From Acetobacteraceae bacterium (GTDB lineage: Bacteria; Pseudomonadota; Alphaproteobacteria; Acetobacterales; Acetobacteraceae), in NCBI GenBank assembly GCA_947478535.1, contig CANJXD010000021.1:1-23057 (forward strand): 23,057 bases of DNA, in the 5' to 3' direction. This document shows positions 15,958 through 23,057 of this stretch, piece after piece. The notes below the pieces were generated by a model. It saw only the letters and a program-made list of their open reading frames with translations. It ran no database searches and was not told the origin of the DNA. A program made the position numbers and the translations under genes. The number at the start of each line of letters is the position of its first letter. Position 1 is the first letter of the stretch.

Positions 15958-16005
15958 GGCCCGCGGGTGTAGCGTCGGGCAGGCCCGCGGATGGACCGTC
16001 GGGCG
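15958..16005 (+). repeat. Two adjacent 24-base direct repeats upstream of the transporter operon
   Basis: Units 15958-15981 and 15982-16005 agree at 20 of 24 positions; both begin GGCCCGCGG and share CGTCGGGC near the end. They lie 44 to 91 bases before the solute-binding-protein start. They could be paired binding sites for an activator or a chance duplication. Seen: the repetition. Inferred: any function. Confidence 0.55.
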
Positions 16006-16035
16006 AGTCCCGGGCGCCGCCCTGGGCAGAACCTT

Positions 16036-16042
16036 GAGGGGG
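16036..16042 (+). promoter_or_regulatory. Shine-Dalgarno sequence for the second solute-binding protein
   Basis: GAGGGGG lies 6 bases before the ATG at 16049. It settles the start over the upstream in-frame GTG at 15923, which has no ribosome-binding site and would bury the Tat signal inside the protein. Confidence 0.75.
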
Positions 16043-16048
16043 TGTGTG

Positions 16049-17644
16049 ATGCGTCGTCGTGATTTCGGGGCCGCCGCGGCCTCGCTCGCCCTGGCAGGGC
16101 TGCTGCCGGATGCCGCCGTCGCGCAGACGCGCGCCGAAAGCCTGCGCATCCTGAGCCAGGCCGGCCCGAATTCCTTTGACCCGATCGGCGTCGGCGTGAA
16201 CCGCAACGCCATCCAGGTCCACTGGAACACCTATGACCGCCTGGTGCGCTTCGGCACCACGCGCCAGCCCGACGGCACGCTCTACTACGACTATTACGAG
16301 ATCGAGGGGGAGCTCGCCGAGAGCTGGGAAGTGACGGAGGGGGGCAAGGTCATCACCTTCAAGCTCCGCCAGGACGCCACCTTCCATGACGGCACGCCGA
16401 TCACAGCGGAGGATGTGAAGTGGTCGCTGGACCGGGTCGTGGCCAGCCCGATCGGCCGCGCACAGTTCTCCACGGGCTCGATGACCAGCCCGGACCAGTT
16501 CCAGGTGGTGGATGCGCACACCATCCGCATCACCACCCCGCAGGCCGATCGCTTCACCATGCCGAACCTGGCAGGGACCTATCCCGCCATCTACAACTCG
16601 AAGCTGGTGAAGGCGCAGGCCGGCGCGGCGGACCCCTGGGGCAATGAATGGCTCCGCACCAACATCGCCGGCGGCGGTCCCTTCCGACTGGAATCCCAGG
16701 TTGCCGGCCAGAGCGTGACGCTGGCGCGCTTCGACAATTGGAAGATGGGCATGCAGCCCGGCTTCCGCCGCGTGCTGTGGCAGGTGGTGCCGAATGCGCA
16801 GACGCGCCGCACCTCCCTCGAACGCGGCGATGCGGATGTCGTGCAGGACCTGCCGCCGCAGGATGTCGTCTCCATGGCGCAGGCCGGTCGCGTGCGCGTC
16901 GTCGGCGTGCCGATGGCCGGCGCCTTCCAGTTCATTGGCATGAACAACGCCATCGCACCCTTCGACAACGTGAAGGTGCGCCAGGCCATCGCCTATGCGC
17001 TGCCCTATCAGCAGATGTTCGAGGCAGCGCTGTTCCAGCGCGGCCGCGCCCTGTTCGGCGGCACGCCCGGCGCGCCGGAGACCACGCAGTTCCCGCAGCC
17101 GCTCGGCTACAGCACGGATGCCGCCAAGGCCCGCGCCCTGCTCGCCGAAGCCGGCTTCCCCAATGGCTTCGAGACGACCTTCAGCTTCGAGCTCTCCCTC
17201 GCCCCGGTGGCGGAGCCCCTGTCGCTGCTGGTGCAGGAAGCGCTTGGCCGCATCGGCATCCGCGTCACCATCAACAAGGTGCCCGGCGGGCAGCTCGGCA
17301 CGCTGCTGGAGAGGAAGGAAGTGCCCTTCTTCTTCGAAGGCTCCGCCGCCTATTTCAACGATGCCGACTACTTCTTCCGCATCTTCTACCACGGCACCAC
17401 GCGCTGGAACTTCGGCAGCTACCGCAACGCCGAGTTCGCCGCACTGGTCGACAAGACCCGCTACGAGACGAACAGCGAGGTCTATGACCGCGACGTGCGC
17501 CGGATGATCCACCTCGCGAAGGAGGAAGTGCCGATCATCCTGCTCTGGCAGCCGGCGCTGGATACCGGCATGGCGCGCAACATCGACGGCTACAAGTACC
17601 TGTTCCACCGGCAGCTGGAACTGCGGACGCTGCGACGGGTCTGA
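16049..17644 (+). CDS. ABC transporter solute-binding protein, family 5 (second system)
   Basis: A 531-residue periplasmic binding protein of the DppA/OppA class. Seen: twin-arginine signal MRRRDF at the N-terminus, hydrophobic Ala/Leu stretch 7-25, probable cleavage after AVA at residue 25; then NSFDPIG near 40, LAESWEV near 89, TFHDGTPITAEDVKWSLDRV in the family's conserved region near 110-130, FRLESQVAG, and VRQAIAYALPY near 310. Lacks a lipobox cysteine. It opens the second plus-strand operon, 36 bases before its permease gene, with a purine-rich GGGAAGGGG (17657-17665) in the gap. The ligand is unknown; the linked acyl-CoA genes suggest a carboxylate- or amide-bearing small molecule rather than general peptides. 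Confidence 0.93.
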   Translation: MRRRDFGAAAASLALAGLLPDAAVAQTRAESLRILSQAGPNSFDPIGVGVNRNAIQVHWNTYDRLVRFGTTRQPDGTLYYDYYEIEGELAESWEVTEGGKVITFKLRQDATFHDGTPITAEDVKWSLDRVVASPIGRAQFSTGSMTSPDQFQVVDAHTIRITTPQADRFTMPNLAGTYPAIYNSKLVKAQAGAADPWGNEWLRTNIAGGGPFRLESQVAGQSVTLARFDNWKMGMQPGFRRVLWQVVPNAQTRRTSLERGDADVVQDLPPQDVVSMAQAGRVRVVGVPMAGAFQFIGMNNAIAPFDNVKVRQAIAYALPYQQMFEAALFQRGRALFGGTPGAPETTQFPQPLGYSTDAAKARALLAEAGFPNGFETTFSFELSLAPVAEPLSLLVQEALGRIGIRVTINKVPGGQLGTLLERKEVPFFFEGSAAYFNDADYFFRIFYHGTTRWNFGSYRNAEFAALVDKTRYETNSEVYDRDVRRMIHLAKEEVPIILLWQPALDTGMARNIDGYKYLFHRQLELRTLRRV

Positions 17645-17680
17645 GACCAGGGGAACGGGAAGGGGTCAGGCGCAGCCCGC

Positions 17681-18700
17681 ATGAATTTCGTGCTGCGCCG
17701 CCTGCTGGGCGTTGTGCCGACCCTGTTCGGGGTGGTGCTCGTCACCTTCCTGATGACACGGTTGCTGCCCGGCGACCCCGCCGTGTTCTTCGCCAGCAGC
17801 CCGACCGCGGATGCCGCGATGGTGCAGGCCATTCGCGTCTCCCTCGGTCTCGACAAGCCGCTCTGGCAGCAGTTCCTGATCTACCTCCAGGGCTTGGCGC
17901 AAGGGGATCTCGGCCTGTCCATCAGCACGGGGCAGCCCGTGCTGATGGATCTCGCGCAGCGCCTGCCGGCCTCGGCGGAACTCACCATCGTGGCCTTCCT
18001 GATCGCCGTCGCGGTCGCTCTGCCGCTCGGCATCGCCGCGGCCCTGAAGCCGCGCAGCCTGCTGGACCATGCCTGCCGGCTGATCAGCACGGCTGGGGTT
18101 TCGCTGCCCACCTTCGTCACCGGCCTGCTGCTGATCTACGTCTTCTACTATCAGGCCGGAGTTTCGCCGGAGCCGATCGGACGGATCGATCCCTTCGCGG
18201 TGGAGCCGCCGCGCGTCACCGGCTTCCTGCTGGTGGATACGCTGCTGGCCGGCGATGGAGAGGGTTTCCGGTCCGCCGCCGCGCAACTCATCCTGCCCAG
18301 CCTGACCATGGCGATCTTTGCCCTCGCGCCGCTCGCACGGATGACGCGCGCCTCGATGCTCGGCACGCTCGGCAGTGAATTCATCCGCACCGCGCGCGCC
18401 AATGGGCTGCACGCCAGCACCATCGTCATCAGCTACGCCTTCCGCAATGCGCTGCTGCCCATCGTCACGACGCTGGGGATGGTGTTTTCCTACATGCTGG
18501 GAGCGAATGTGCTGGTGGAGCGTGTCTTCGCCTGGCCGGGCGTAGGTTCCTACGCGCTGGATTCGCTGCTGTCGCTGGACTACGCGCCGGTGCAGGGCTT
18601 CATGCTTGCCATGGCCTTCATCTTCGTGCTGGTGAACCTGGTGGTGGACCTCGCCTATGCGCTGATCGACCCGCGCACCGGGCTGCTGGACGATGCGTGA
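17681..18700 (+). CDS. ABC transporter permease, DppB-like (second system)
   Basis: A 339-residue inner-membrane permease. Seen: N-terminal LLGVVPTLFGVVLVTFLMTRLLPGDP, the conserved GDLGLSISTGQPV near 86-98, several membrane helices, a coupling loop beginning FIRTARANGLHAS near 233, and ERVFAWPGVGSYALDSL near 285-301. It overlaps the next gene by 8 bases. It is 24 residues longer than the first system's DppB, the extra length lying in a loop around residues 155-190. Confidence 0.94.
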   Translation: MNFVLRRLLGVVPTLFGVVLVTFLMTRLLPGDPAVFFASSPTADAAMVQAIRVSLGLDKPLWQQFLIYLQGLAQGDLGLSISTGQPVLMDLAQRLPASAELTIVAFLIAVAVALPLGIAAALKPRSLLDHACRLISTAGVSLPTFVTGLLLIYVFYYQAGVSPEPIGRIDPFAVEPPRVTGFLLVDTLLAGDGEGFRSAAAQLILPSLTMAIFALAPLARMTRASMLGTLGSEFIRTARANGLHASTIVISYAFRNALLPIVTTLGMVFSYMLGANVLVERVFAWPGVGSYALDSLLSLDYAPVQGFMLAMAFIFVLVNLVVDLAYALIDPRTGLLDDA

Positions 18701-19538
18701 ACGGCTTGCGCTGCTGCGCTACACGTTGGCGGAGAACCCACTGACGCTGGCGGCGCTGCTGCTGCTGGGGCTACTGCTGTTCGGCGCCGCCTTCGGGCCG
18801 GCGCTGGTGCCCTTTGATCCCATCACCACCAACACCGCGGTGGCGCTGCAGCCGCCCTCCGCCGTGCACTGGTTCGGCACGGATCAACTCGGGCGGGATA
18901 TCTTCTCCCGCGTCGTCGCGGCAACGCGGCTCGACCTCGCCATCGCCTTTTCCGCCGTCGCGCTGTCCTTCGGCATCGGCGCAGTGGTCGGTGCCATCAT
19001 CGGCTATTTCGGGGGCGCGCTGGACCGAGGGGTGAGCCGCGGCGTCGATGTGCTGATGGCGTTTCCCCTGTTCGCGCTGGCGATGGGGGTGGTTGCGGCG
19101 CTCGGCAATTCCGTGTCCTCCGTCGTCTACGCCACCGCCGTCATCAACCTGCCCTTCTACATCCGTCTCGCCCGCGCCGAGGTCAGCGTGCGGCGCAACC
19201 TTGGCTATGTGGAAGCCGCGCGCGTCGGTGGTTCAGGCCATGCGCGCATCCTGCGGGTCTTCCTGCTGCCGAACATCCTGCCGCCGCTGGTCGTGCAGGC
19301 CTCGCTCAATCTCGGCTGGGCCGTGCTGAACGCGGCGGGGCTTTCCTTCATCGGCCTTGGTGTGCGGGCACCGACGCCGGAATGGGGCATCATGGTCGCG
19401 GAAGGCGCGCAGTTCATCGTCTCCGGCCAATGGTGGCTTGCGGCATTTCCGGGCCTCGCGCTGATGCTGGCGGTGTTCTGCTTCAACCTGCTCGGCGACG
19501 GGCTGCGCGATGTGGTCGATCCGCGGAGCCGCACGTGA
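18693..19538 (+). CDS. ABC transporter permease, DppC-like (second system)
   Basis: A 281-residue permease partner. Seen: an N-terminal helix (LTLAALLLLGLLLFGAAFG), the family hallmark HWFGTDQLGRDIFSRV near 52-67, a coupling loop beginning YVEAARVGGSGHA near 171, and C-terminal NLLGDGLRDVVDPRS. It overlaps the preceding permease by 8 bases and the following ATPase by GTGA. Confidence 0.94.
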   Translation: MRERLALLRYTLAENPLTLAALLLLGLLLFGAAFGPALVPFDPITTNTAVALQPPSAVHWFGTDQLGRDIFSRVVAATRLDLAIAFSAVALSFGIGAVVGAIIGYFGGALDRGVSRGVDVLMAFPLFALAMGVVAALGNSVSSVVYATAVINLPFYIRLARAEVSVRRNLGYVEAARVGGSGHARILRVFLLPNILPPLVVQASLNLGWAVLNAAGLSFIGLGVRAPTPEWGIMVAEGAQFIVSGQWWLAAFPGLALMLAVFCFNLLGDGLRDVVDPRSRT

Positions 19539-20497
19539 GCCTTTTGTCGGTGCAGGATCTCTCGATCGAATTTCGCACCCGCAGCGGCACGGTGCGGGCG
19601 CTGGAAGGCGTGTCCTTCGATATCGCGCCAGGGGAGATGCTGGGCATCGTCGGCGAAAGCGGGTCCGGCAAATCCGTCACCGCCTATGCGCTGATGGGGC
19701 TGCTCGACGATGCCGCACGCATCACCAGCGGCAGCGCCCGCTTCGAGGGGCGGGACCTGCTGCGCCTGTCCCAACAGGAATTGAACGACCTTCGGGGGAG
19801 GGAGATGTCGATCGTCTTCCAGAACCCGCGCACCGCGCTGAACCCCATCCGCAGTGCCGGCCAGCAGATCGCCGATGTGCTCGCCCGCCATGCCCCGGCA
19901 CCGCGCGCGGAGATTCAAAGCCGCACCCTGGCCGCGCTGCGCCAGGTCCGCATCCCGGACCCTGAACGCCGCGCCCGCGCCTATCCCTTCGAACTGTCGG
20001 GCGGCATGTGCCAGCGCATCGGCATCGCCATGGCGCTGGCCTGCGCGCCGCGGCTGCTGATCGCGGATGAACCGACGACGGGGCTCGATGTCACGACCCA
20101 GGCGGTGGTCATGGATCTGTTCCGCGATGCCGTGCGCGCCCGCGGCGTCGCTGCCATCCTGATCACGCATGACCTCGCCCTCGCCTCGGAATACTGCGAC
20201 CGCATCGTTGTCATGCATGCCGGCCACGTCGTGGAAGATGCACCGGTCGCCAGCCTGTTTGCGCGCCCCGCCCATCCCTACACCGCGAAGCTTCTGGCCT
20301 CCGTCCCCTCCGCCGTGGACAGCATCGATGCGCTGGAGCCGATCGAGGGCGCGCTGCCCGATCTGCGGCGCGAGGACCTGCCCTTCTGCCGCTTCGCCGA
20401 ACGCTGCGCCCGCCGCGCGGCGATCTGCGATTCCGCACGGCTGACGCTCGATGCCGTCGCGGCTGGCCATCGTGTTGCCTGCAGGCTGCCGCTGTGA
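19535..20497 (+). CDS. ABC transporter ATPase, DppD-like (second system)
   Basis: A 320-residue nucleotide-binding subunit. Seen: Walker A GESGSGKS at 40-47, signature SGGMCQR near 154-160 (Met-Cys in place of the usual QxQ-type residues), Walker B LLIADEPT near 171-178, switch ITHD, and a C-terminal oligo_HPY region with the cysteine pattern CRFAERCARRAAIC and a later Cys. The start is GTG at 19535, overlapping the permease stop (GTGA); the longer open frame from 19382 runs inside the permease gene and is not family-like. It works with the next gene as an ATPase pair. Confidence 0.93.
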   Translation: MSLLSVQDLSIEFRTRSGTVRALEGVSFDIAPGEMLGIVGESGSGKSVTAYALMGLLDDAARITSGSARFEGRDLLRLSQQELNDLRGREMSIVFQNPRTALNPIRSAGQQIADVLARHAPAPRAEIQSRTLAALRQVRIPDPERRARAYPFELSGGMCQRIGIAMALACAPRLLIADEPTTGLDVTTQAVVMDLFRDAVRARGVAAILITHDLALASEYCDRIVVMHAGHVVEDAPVASLFARPAHPYTAKLLASVPSAVDSIDALEPIEGALPDLRREDLPFCRFAERCARRAAICDSARLTLDAVAAGHRVACRLPL

Positions 20498-21492
20498 CGC
20501 CGGTGCTGGACCTGCGCGGGCTGCACAAGGCCTTCCCGCTGCCGCGCGCACGGCGGTGGACGCTGCGGCGGCCGCCACCTTCAGCGCTGGTGGCAGTGGA
20601 TGGTGTCAATCTTTCGATCATGCCGGGCGAGGCCCTGGGTCTCGTCGGCGAATCCGGTTGTGGCAAATCGACCCTCGCGCGGCTGGCCAGCCGGCTGCTC
20701 GAACCCGATGGCGGGGAGATCATCGTCGATGGCGTGCCTGTGCACGGCATTCCCGCCAATCGCTTCGCCACATCGGATGCGCGGCGCCAAGTGCAGATGG
20801 TGTTCCAGGACCCGACGGAGAGCCTGAACCCGCGCTTTTCCGTCTTCGACGCCATCGCCGATCCGCTGCGCCAGTTGATGCCGGGGATGGAGGAGACCGC
20901 AATTCGCGCCCGCGTGGCGGAGGCGGCGACGGAGGTCGGCCTGCCCGCCGAACTGTTTCCTCGGTTCCCGCACCAGCTTTCCGGCGGCCAGAAGGCGCGC
21001 GTCGGCATCGCTCGCGCCATGGCGCCGAAGCCGCGGCTGCTGGTGCTGGATGAACCTACCAGCGCGCTCGATGTCAGCGTGCAGGCGGTGGTGCTGAAAC
21101 TGCTGATGGCGTTGCGGCGTCGCGCCGGTGTCGCATTGCTGTTCGTCAGCCACGACCTGAATGTGGTGCGGCTGCTGTGTGACCGGATCGCGGTGATGTA
21201 TCTCGGCCGGGTCGTGGAACAGGGGCCGGCCGAGCAGGTGTTCCGCGCGCCCTGCCATCCCTATACCGCCGCCCTTCTCTCCGCGATTCCGCGCCTGCCC
21301 GGCCAGCCTCGCCCGCCCTCCCAGCTTCTGGAGGGCGAGCCGCGCAGTCCCGTCGATCCCGATCCGCATGCCTGCCGCCTCGCCGGACGCTGCCCGCGTG
21401 AACAACCGCTCTGCACGCGGCAGGCGCCGGAGTTGCGCGACATCGCAGCCGGCCAGCGCGTCGCCTGCCATTTCCCCATCGAGCCCGCATGA
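20494..21492 (+). CDS. ABC transporter ATPase, DppF-like (second system)
   Basis: A 332-residue second ATPase. Seen: Walker A GESGCGKS at 52-59, signature SGGQKARVGIARA near 164-176, Walker B LLVLDEPTSALD, switch VSHD, and the C-terminal cysteine cluster CRLAGRCPREQPLC followed by VACHFP. The start is GTG at 20494 in a GTGA overlap with the first ATPase gene. It overlaps the ligase gene that follows by ATGA, tying transport and CoA activation into one transcript. Confidence 0.93.
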   Translation: MTPVLDLRGLHKAFPLPRARRWTLRRPPPSALVAVDGVNLSIMPGEALGLVGESGCGKSTLARLASRLLEPDGGEIIVDGVPVHGIPANRFATSDARRQVQMVFQDPTESLNPRFSVFDAIADPLRQLMPGMEETAIRARVAEAATEVGLPAELFPRFPHQLSGGQKARVGIARAMAPKPRLLVLDEPTSALDVSVQAVVLKLLMALRRRAGVALLFVSHDLNVVRLLCDRIAVMYLGRVVEQGPAEQVFRAPCHPYTAALLSAIPRLPGQPRPPSQLLEGEPRSPVDPDPHACRLAGRCPREQPLCTRQAPELRDIAAGQRVACHFPIEPA

Positions 21493-23057
21493 GCGCGCAG
21501 CCCTTCTGGCCCGAGGGCCTGCCGCTGAGGGTGGAAGGCGCGCCGCCGACGCTGACGGAAGCGCTGCGCCGTTCCGCCACGCGCCGGCCCGGCCACACCG
21601 CGCTCGCCTTCTATGGGCAGGAGGTCGACTACACGACGCTACTCTCCCGCGTCGAACGCCTCGCAGCGTTTCTTCAGTATCGCTGCGGCGTCGCGCAGGG
21701 TGATCGCGTGCTGCTGAACATGCAGAACTCCCCGCATTTCGTCACGGCCTACCACGCCATCCTGCGCGCCGGGTGCGTCGTCGTGCCGGTGAACCCGATG
21801 AGCCAGACGTCGGAACTCGCCTATTTCGCCGAGGATTCCGGCGCGCGGGTGATACTGCTCGGCGCAGATCTGCTGGACCGTGTCGCGCCCTTGCTGGGCA
21901 GTGCGATCGACCATGCCATCCTCGCGAGCTACGCCGACGAAATCCCCCACGGCACACCCTTCCGCCTGCCCGAGGTGATGCTGACCAGCCTGCCGCCGGA
22001 TTTGCTGCCCGCGGGCTGCGTCCTGTGGTCCGAAGCGCTCGCGGAAAGCCGCGCGTCGCGCGACGATATCACCACTGCCGATGATCTCTGCGTGATGCCC
22101 TACACCAGCGGCACCACGGGGCGGCCGAAGGCCTGCATGCATACCCATGCCGGGGCCGTCTTCACCGCCGTCGCGCAATCCGCCTGGTATGGCTTCGACG
22201 ATGCCAGCGTGGTCAGCGGCTTCATGCCGCTATTCCATGTCGCGGGGATGCAGGTCTCGATGAATGGCGGGCTCGCCTCCGGCATCACCATCGTGCTGAT
22301 GGCGCGCTGGGACCGGGACCTGATCGTGCCGCTGTTCCTCCGCCATGGCGTCACGCTGTGGAGCGCGGCGCCGACCATGGTGGTGGATGTTCTCGCCTCC
22401 CCGGATTTCGACCCCGGCGCCTTCGCGAAGCTGCGCACCCTGACCGGCGGCGGGTCCAGCATGCCGGCCGCTGTCGCCGCACAACTCGAATCCCGCTGGG
22501 GGCTTCGCTTCGTCGAGGGATACGGGCTTTCCGAGACCATTGCCGCCACGCATCTCAACCCACCCGCGCGCCCGAAGCCGCAATGCCTTGGCATCCCGAT
22601 CCAGCAGACCGTCTCGCGCGTCATCGACCCGGAGACCCTCACCGAACTGCCGGATGGCGTGACGGGCGAGATCATCATCGCCGGCCCGCAGATCATGCGC
22701 GGCTATTGGCGCAAGCCTGAAGCCGATGCCGAGGTTTTTCTTGCGCGTGATGGTCTGCGCTTCCTCCGCACGGGTGACCTCGGCTATCGGGACGCGGAGG
22801 GCTACTTCTTCATCGTCGATCGCCTGAAGCGCATGGTCAGCGTCAGCGGCTTCAAGGTGTGGCCGGCGGAGGTGGAGGCGATGCTCTATCGCCACCCCGC
22901 CATCCGCGAATGCTGCGTCATCGCCGTGCCGGATGCGCGCAGCGGAGAGGCCGTGAAGGCCGTGGTGGTGCTGCGCGATGGCGAGGCGCTGACGGCGGAT
23001 GCCCTGCGGGATTGGGCGCGCGGTGAGATGGCGGCCTACAAGGTGCCGCGGCACGTC
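21489..23057 (+). CDS. Acyl-CoA synthetase (AMP-forming), CaiC/FadD-like, 3' truncated by window
   Basis: The window holds 523 codons with no stop; the gene runs off the right edge. It is an ANL-superfamily ligase that would activate a carboxylate to its CoA ester with ATP. Seen: P-loop YTSGTTGRPKA at 205-215 (Ala where the common motif has Gly), FHVAG near 249, GGGSSMP near 320, GYGLSET at 344-350, TGDLGYRD from 428, and GFKVWPAEVE near 455 in the hinge and C-terminal domain. Only the final catalytic Lys region lies beyond the edge. The ATG at 21489 overlaps the upstream ATPase stop (ATGA). It could be CaiC-like, but an ordinary medium- or long-chain ligase cannot be excluded. Co-transcription with an importer suggests it activates the imported compound, feeding the divergent dehydrogenase/crotonase operon. 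Confidence 0.92.
   Translation, partial: MSAQPFWPEGLPLRVEGAPPTLTEALRRSATRRPGHTALAFYGQEVDYTTLLSRVERLAAFLQYRCGVAQGDRVLLNMQNSPHFVTAYHAILRAGCVVVPVNPMSQTSELAYFAEDSGARVILLGADLLDRVAPLLGSAIDHAILASYADEIPHGTPFRLPEVMLTSLPPDLLPAGCVLWSEALAESRASRDDITTADDLCVMPYTSGTTGRPKACMHTHAGAVFTAVAQSAWYGFDDASVVSGFMPLFHVAGMQVSMNGGLASGITIVLMARWDRDLIVPLFLRHGVTLWSAAPTMVVDVLASPDFDPGAFAKLRTLTGGGSSMPAAVAAQLESRWGLRFVEGYGLSETIAATHLNPPARPKPQCLGIPIQQTVSRVIDPETLTELPDGVTGEIIIAGPQIMRGYWRKPEADAEVFLARDGLRFLRTGDLGYRDAEGYFFIVDRLKRMVSVSGFKVWPAEVEAMLYRHPAIRECCVIAVPDARSGEAVKAVVVLRDGEALTADALRDWARGEMAAYKVPRHV

Larger units (their letters stand above)
15842..16048. promoter_or_regulatory. Divergent control region between the two operons
   Basis: This 207-base gap separates the acyl-CoA operon (-) and the second transporter operon (+). 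It contains a locally AT-rich stretch (about 15887-15920) unlike the surrounding DNA, a minus-strand promoter candidate, a 19-bp dyad and a pair of 24-base direct repeats, listed separately. A short palindrome AAAAC-GCC-GTTTT (15901-15913) lies just downstream of the minus-strand -10. For the plus strand only a weak TTGTTT/TTTTAT pair (15887-15915) is visible. No regulator gene is adjacent. Confidence 0.6.

Noticed and set aside
15953..17608. 551-codon minus-strand frame opposite the second solute-binding protein
   Set aside because: Same antisense artefact; no ribosome-binding site, no recognisable domain, and it would run through the control region.
17638..17648. GGTCTGAGACC palindrome at the end of the second solute-binding-protein gene
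   Set aside because: The centre is one base, so it cannot form a hairpin, and an 11-bp palindrome over a stop codon is not convincing as an operator.
19532..19537. Second CACGTG core as a possible parS
   Set aside because: Flanking bases do not match the TGTTNC/GAAACA arms; only the hexamer core is shared.

Overview
The window is GC-rich (roughly two thirds or more G+C) bacterial DNA, densely packed with genes that overlap by 4 to 8 bases (ATGA or GTGA start/stop junctions). Tat-exported ABC solute-binding proteins, GTG and TTG starts, and the mix of catabolic families suggest an alphaproteobacterium, perhaps Acetobacteraceae (Roseomonas-like). The class is a reasonable inference; the family is a guess. 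I see no tRNA, rRNA, CRISPR array, transposase or phage gene.

Region by region: (1) 1-211 is non-coding, with three copies of a 25-26 base terminator-like repeat and a hairpin after the first gene. (2) 212-2111 holds a LigI-like amidohydrolase (-) divergent from a 2-hydroxyacid dehydrogenase (+). (3) 2095-2871 is a GntR/UTRA regulator (-). It diverges from a plus-strand operon at 2920-10392: M20 hydrolase, solute-binding protein, two permeases, a fused double ATPase, and a second M20 protein whose metal site looks degraded. An AT-rich palindrome at 2870-2885 is the likely operator. (4) 10385-15841 is a minus-strand operon. In transcription order it encodes an acyl-CoA dehydrogenase, a CaiD-like crotonase, a second acyl-CoA dehydrogenase, a dihydropyrimidinase/hydantoinase and a CobW-type metal-chaperone GTPase. 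(5) 15842-16048 is a divergent control region with a candidate promoter, a dyad and tandem repeats. (6) 16049-23057 is a second plus-strand operon: a complete five-gene peptide/opine-type ABC transporter followed by a CaiC-like acyl-CoA ligase cut off by the window end.

Working model (inference): both transporters import amide- or peptide-like compounds. M20 and hydantoinase-family hydrolases open amide bonds, the ligase makes a CoA thioester, and the two dehydrogenases and the crotonase act on it. The CobW protein may supply zinc to the metallohydrolases. CaiA-, CaiD- and CaiC-like proteins are present, but no CaiB or CaiT is seen, so the substrate is probably not simply carnitine.

The most striking single signal is a perfect 16-bp chromosomal parS (ParB-binding) site at 10641-10656, inside the cobW-like gene, where it encodes the peptide MFHVKH. 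It suggests that this catabolic island lies in the origin-proximal centromere region of a chromosome or chromid.
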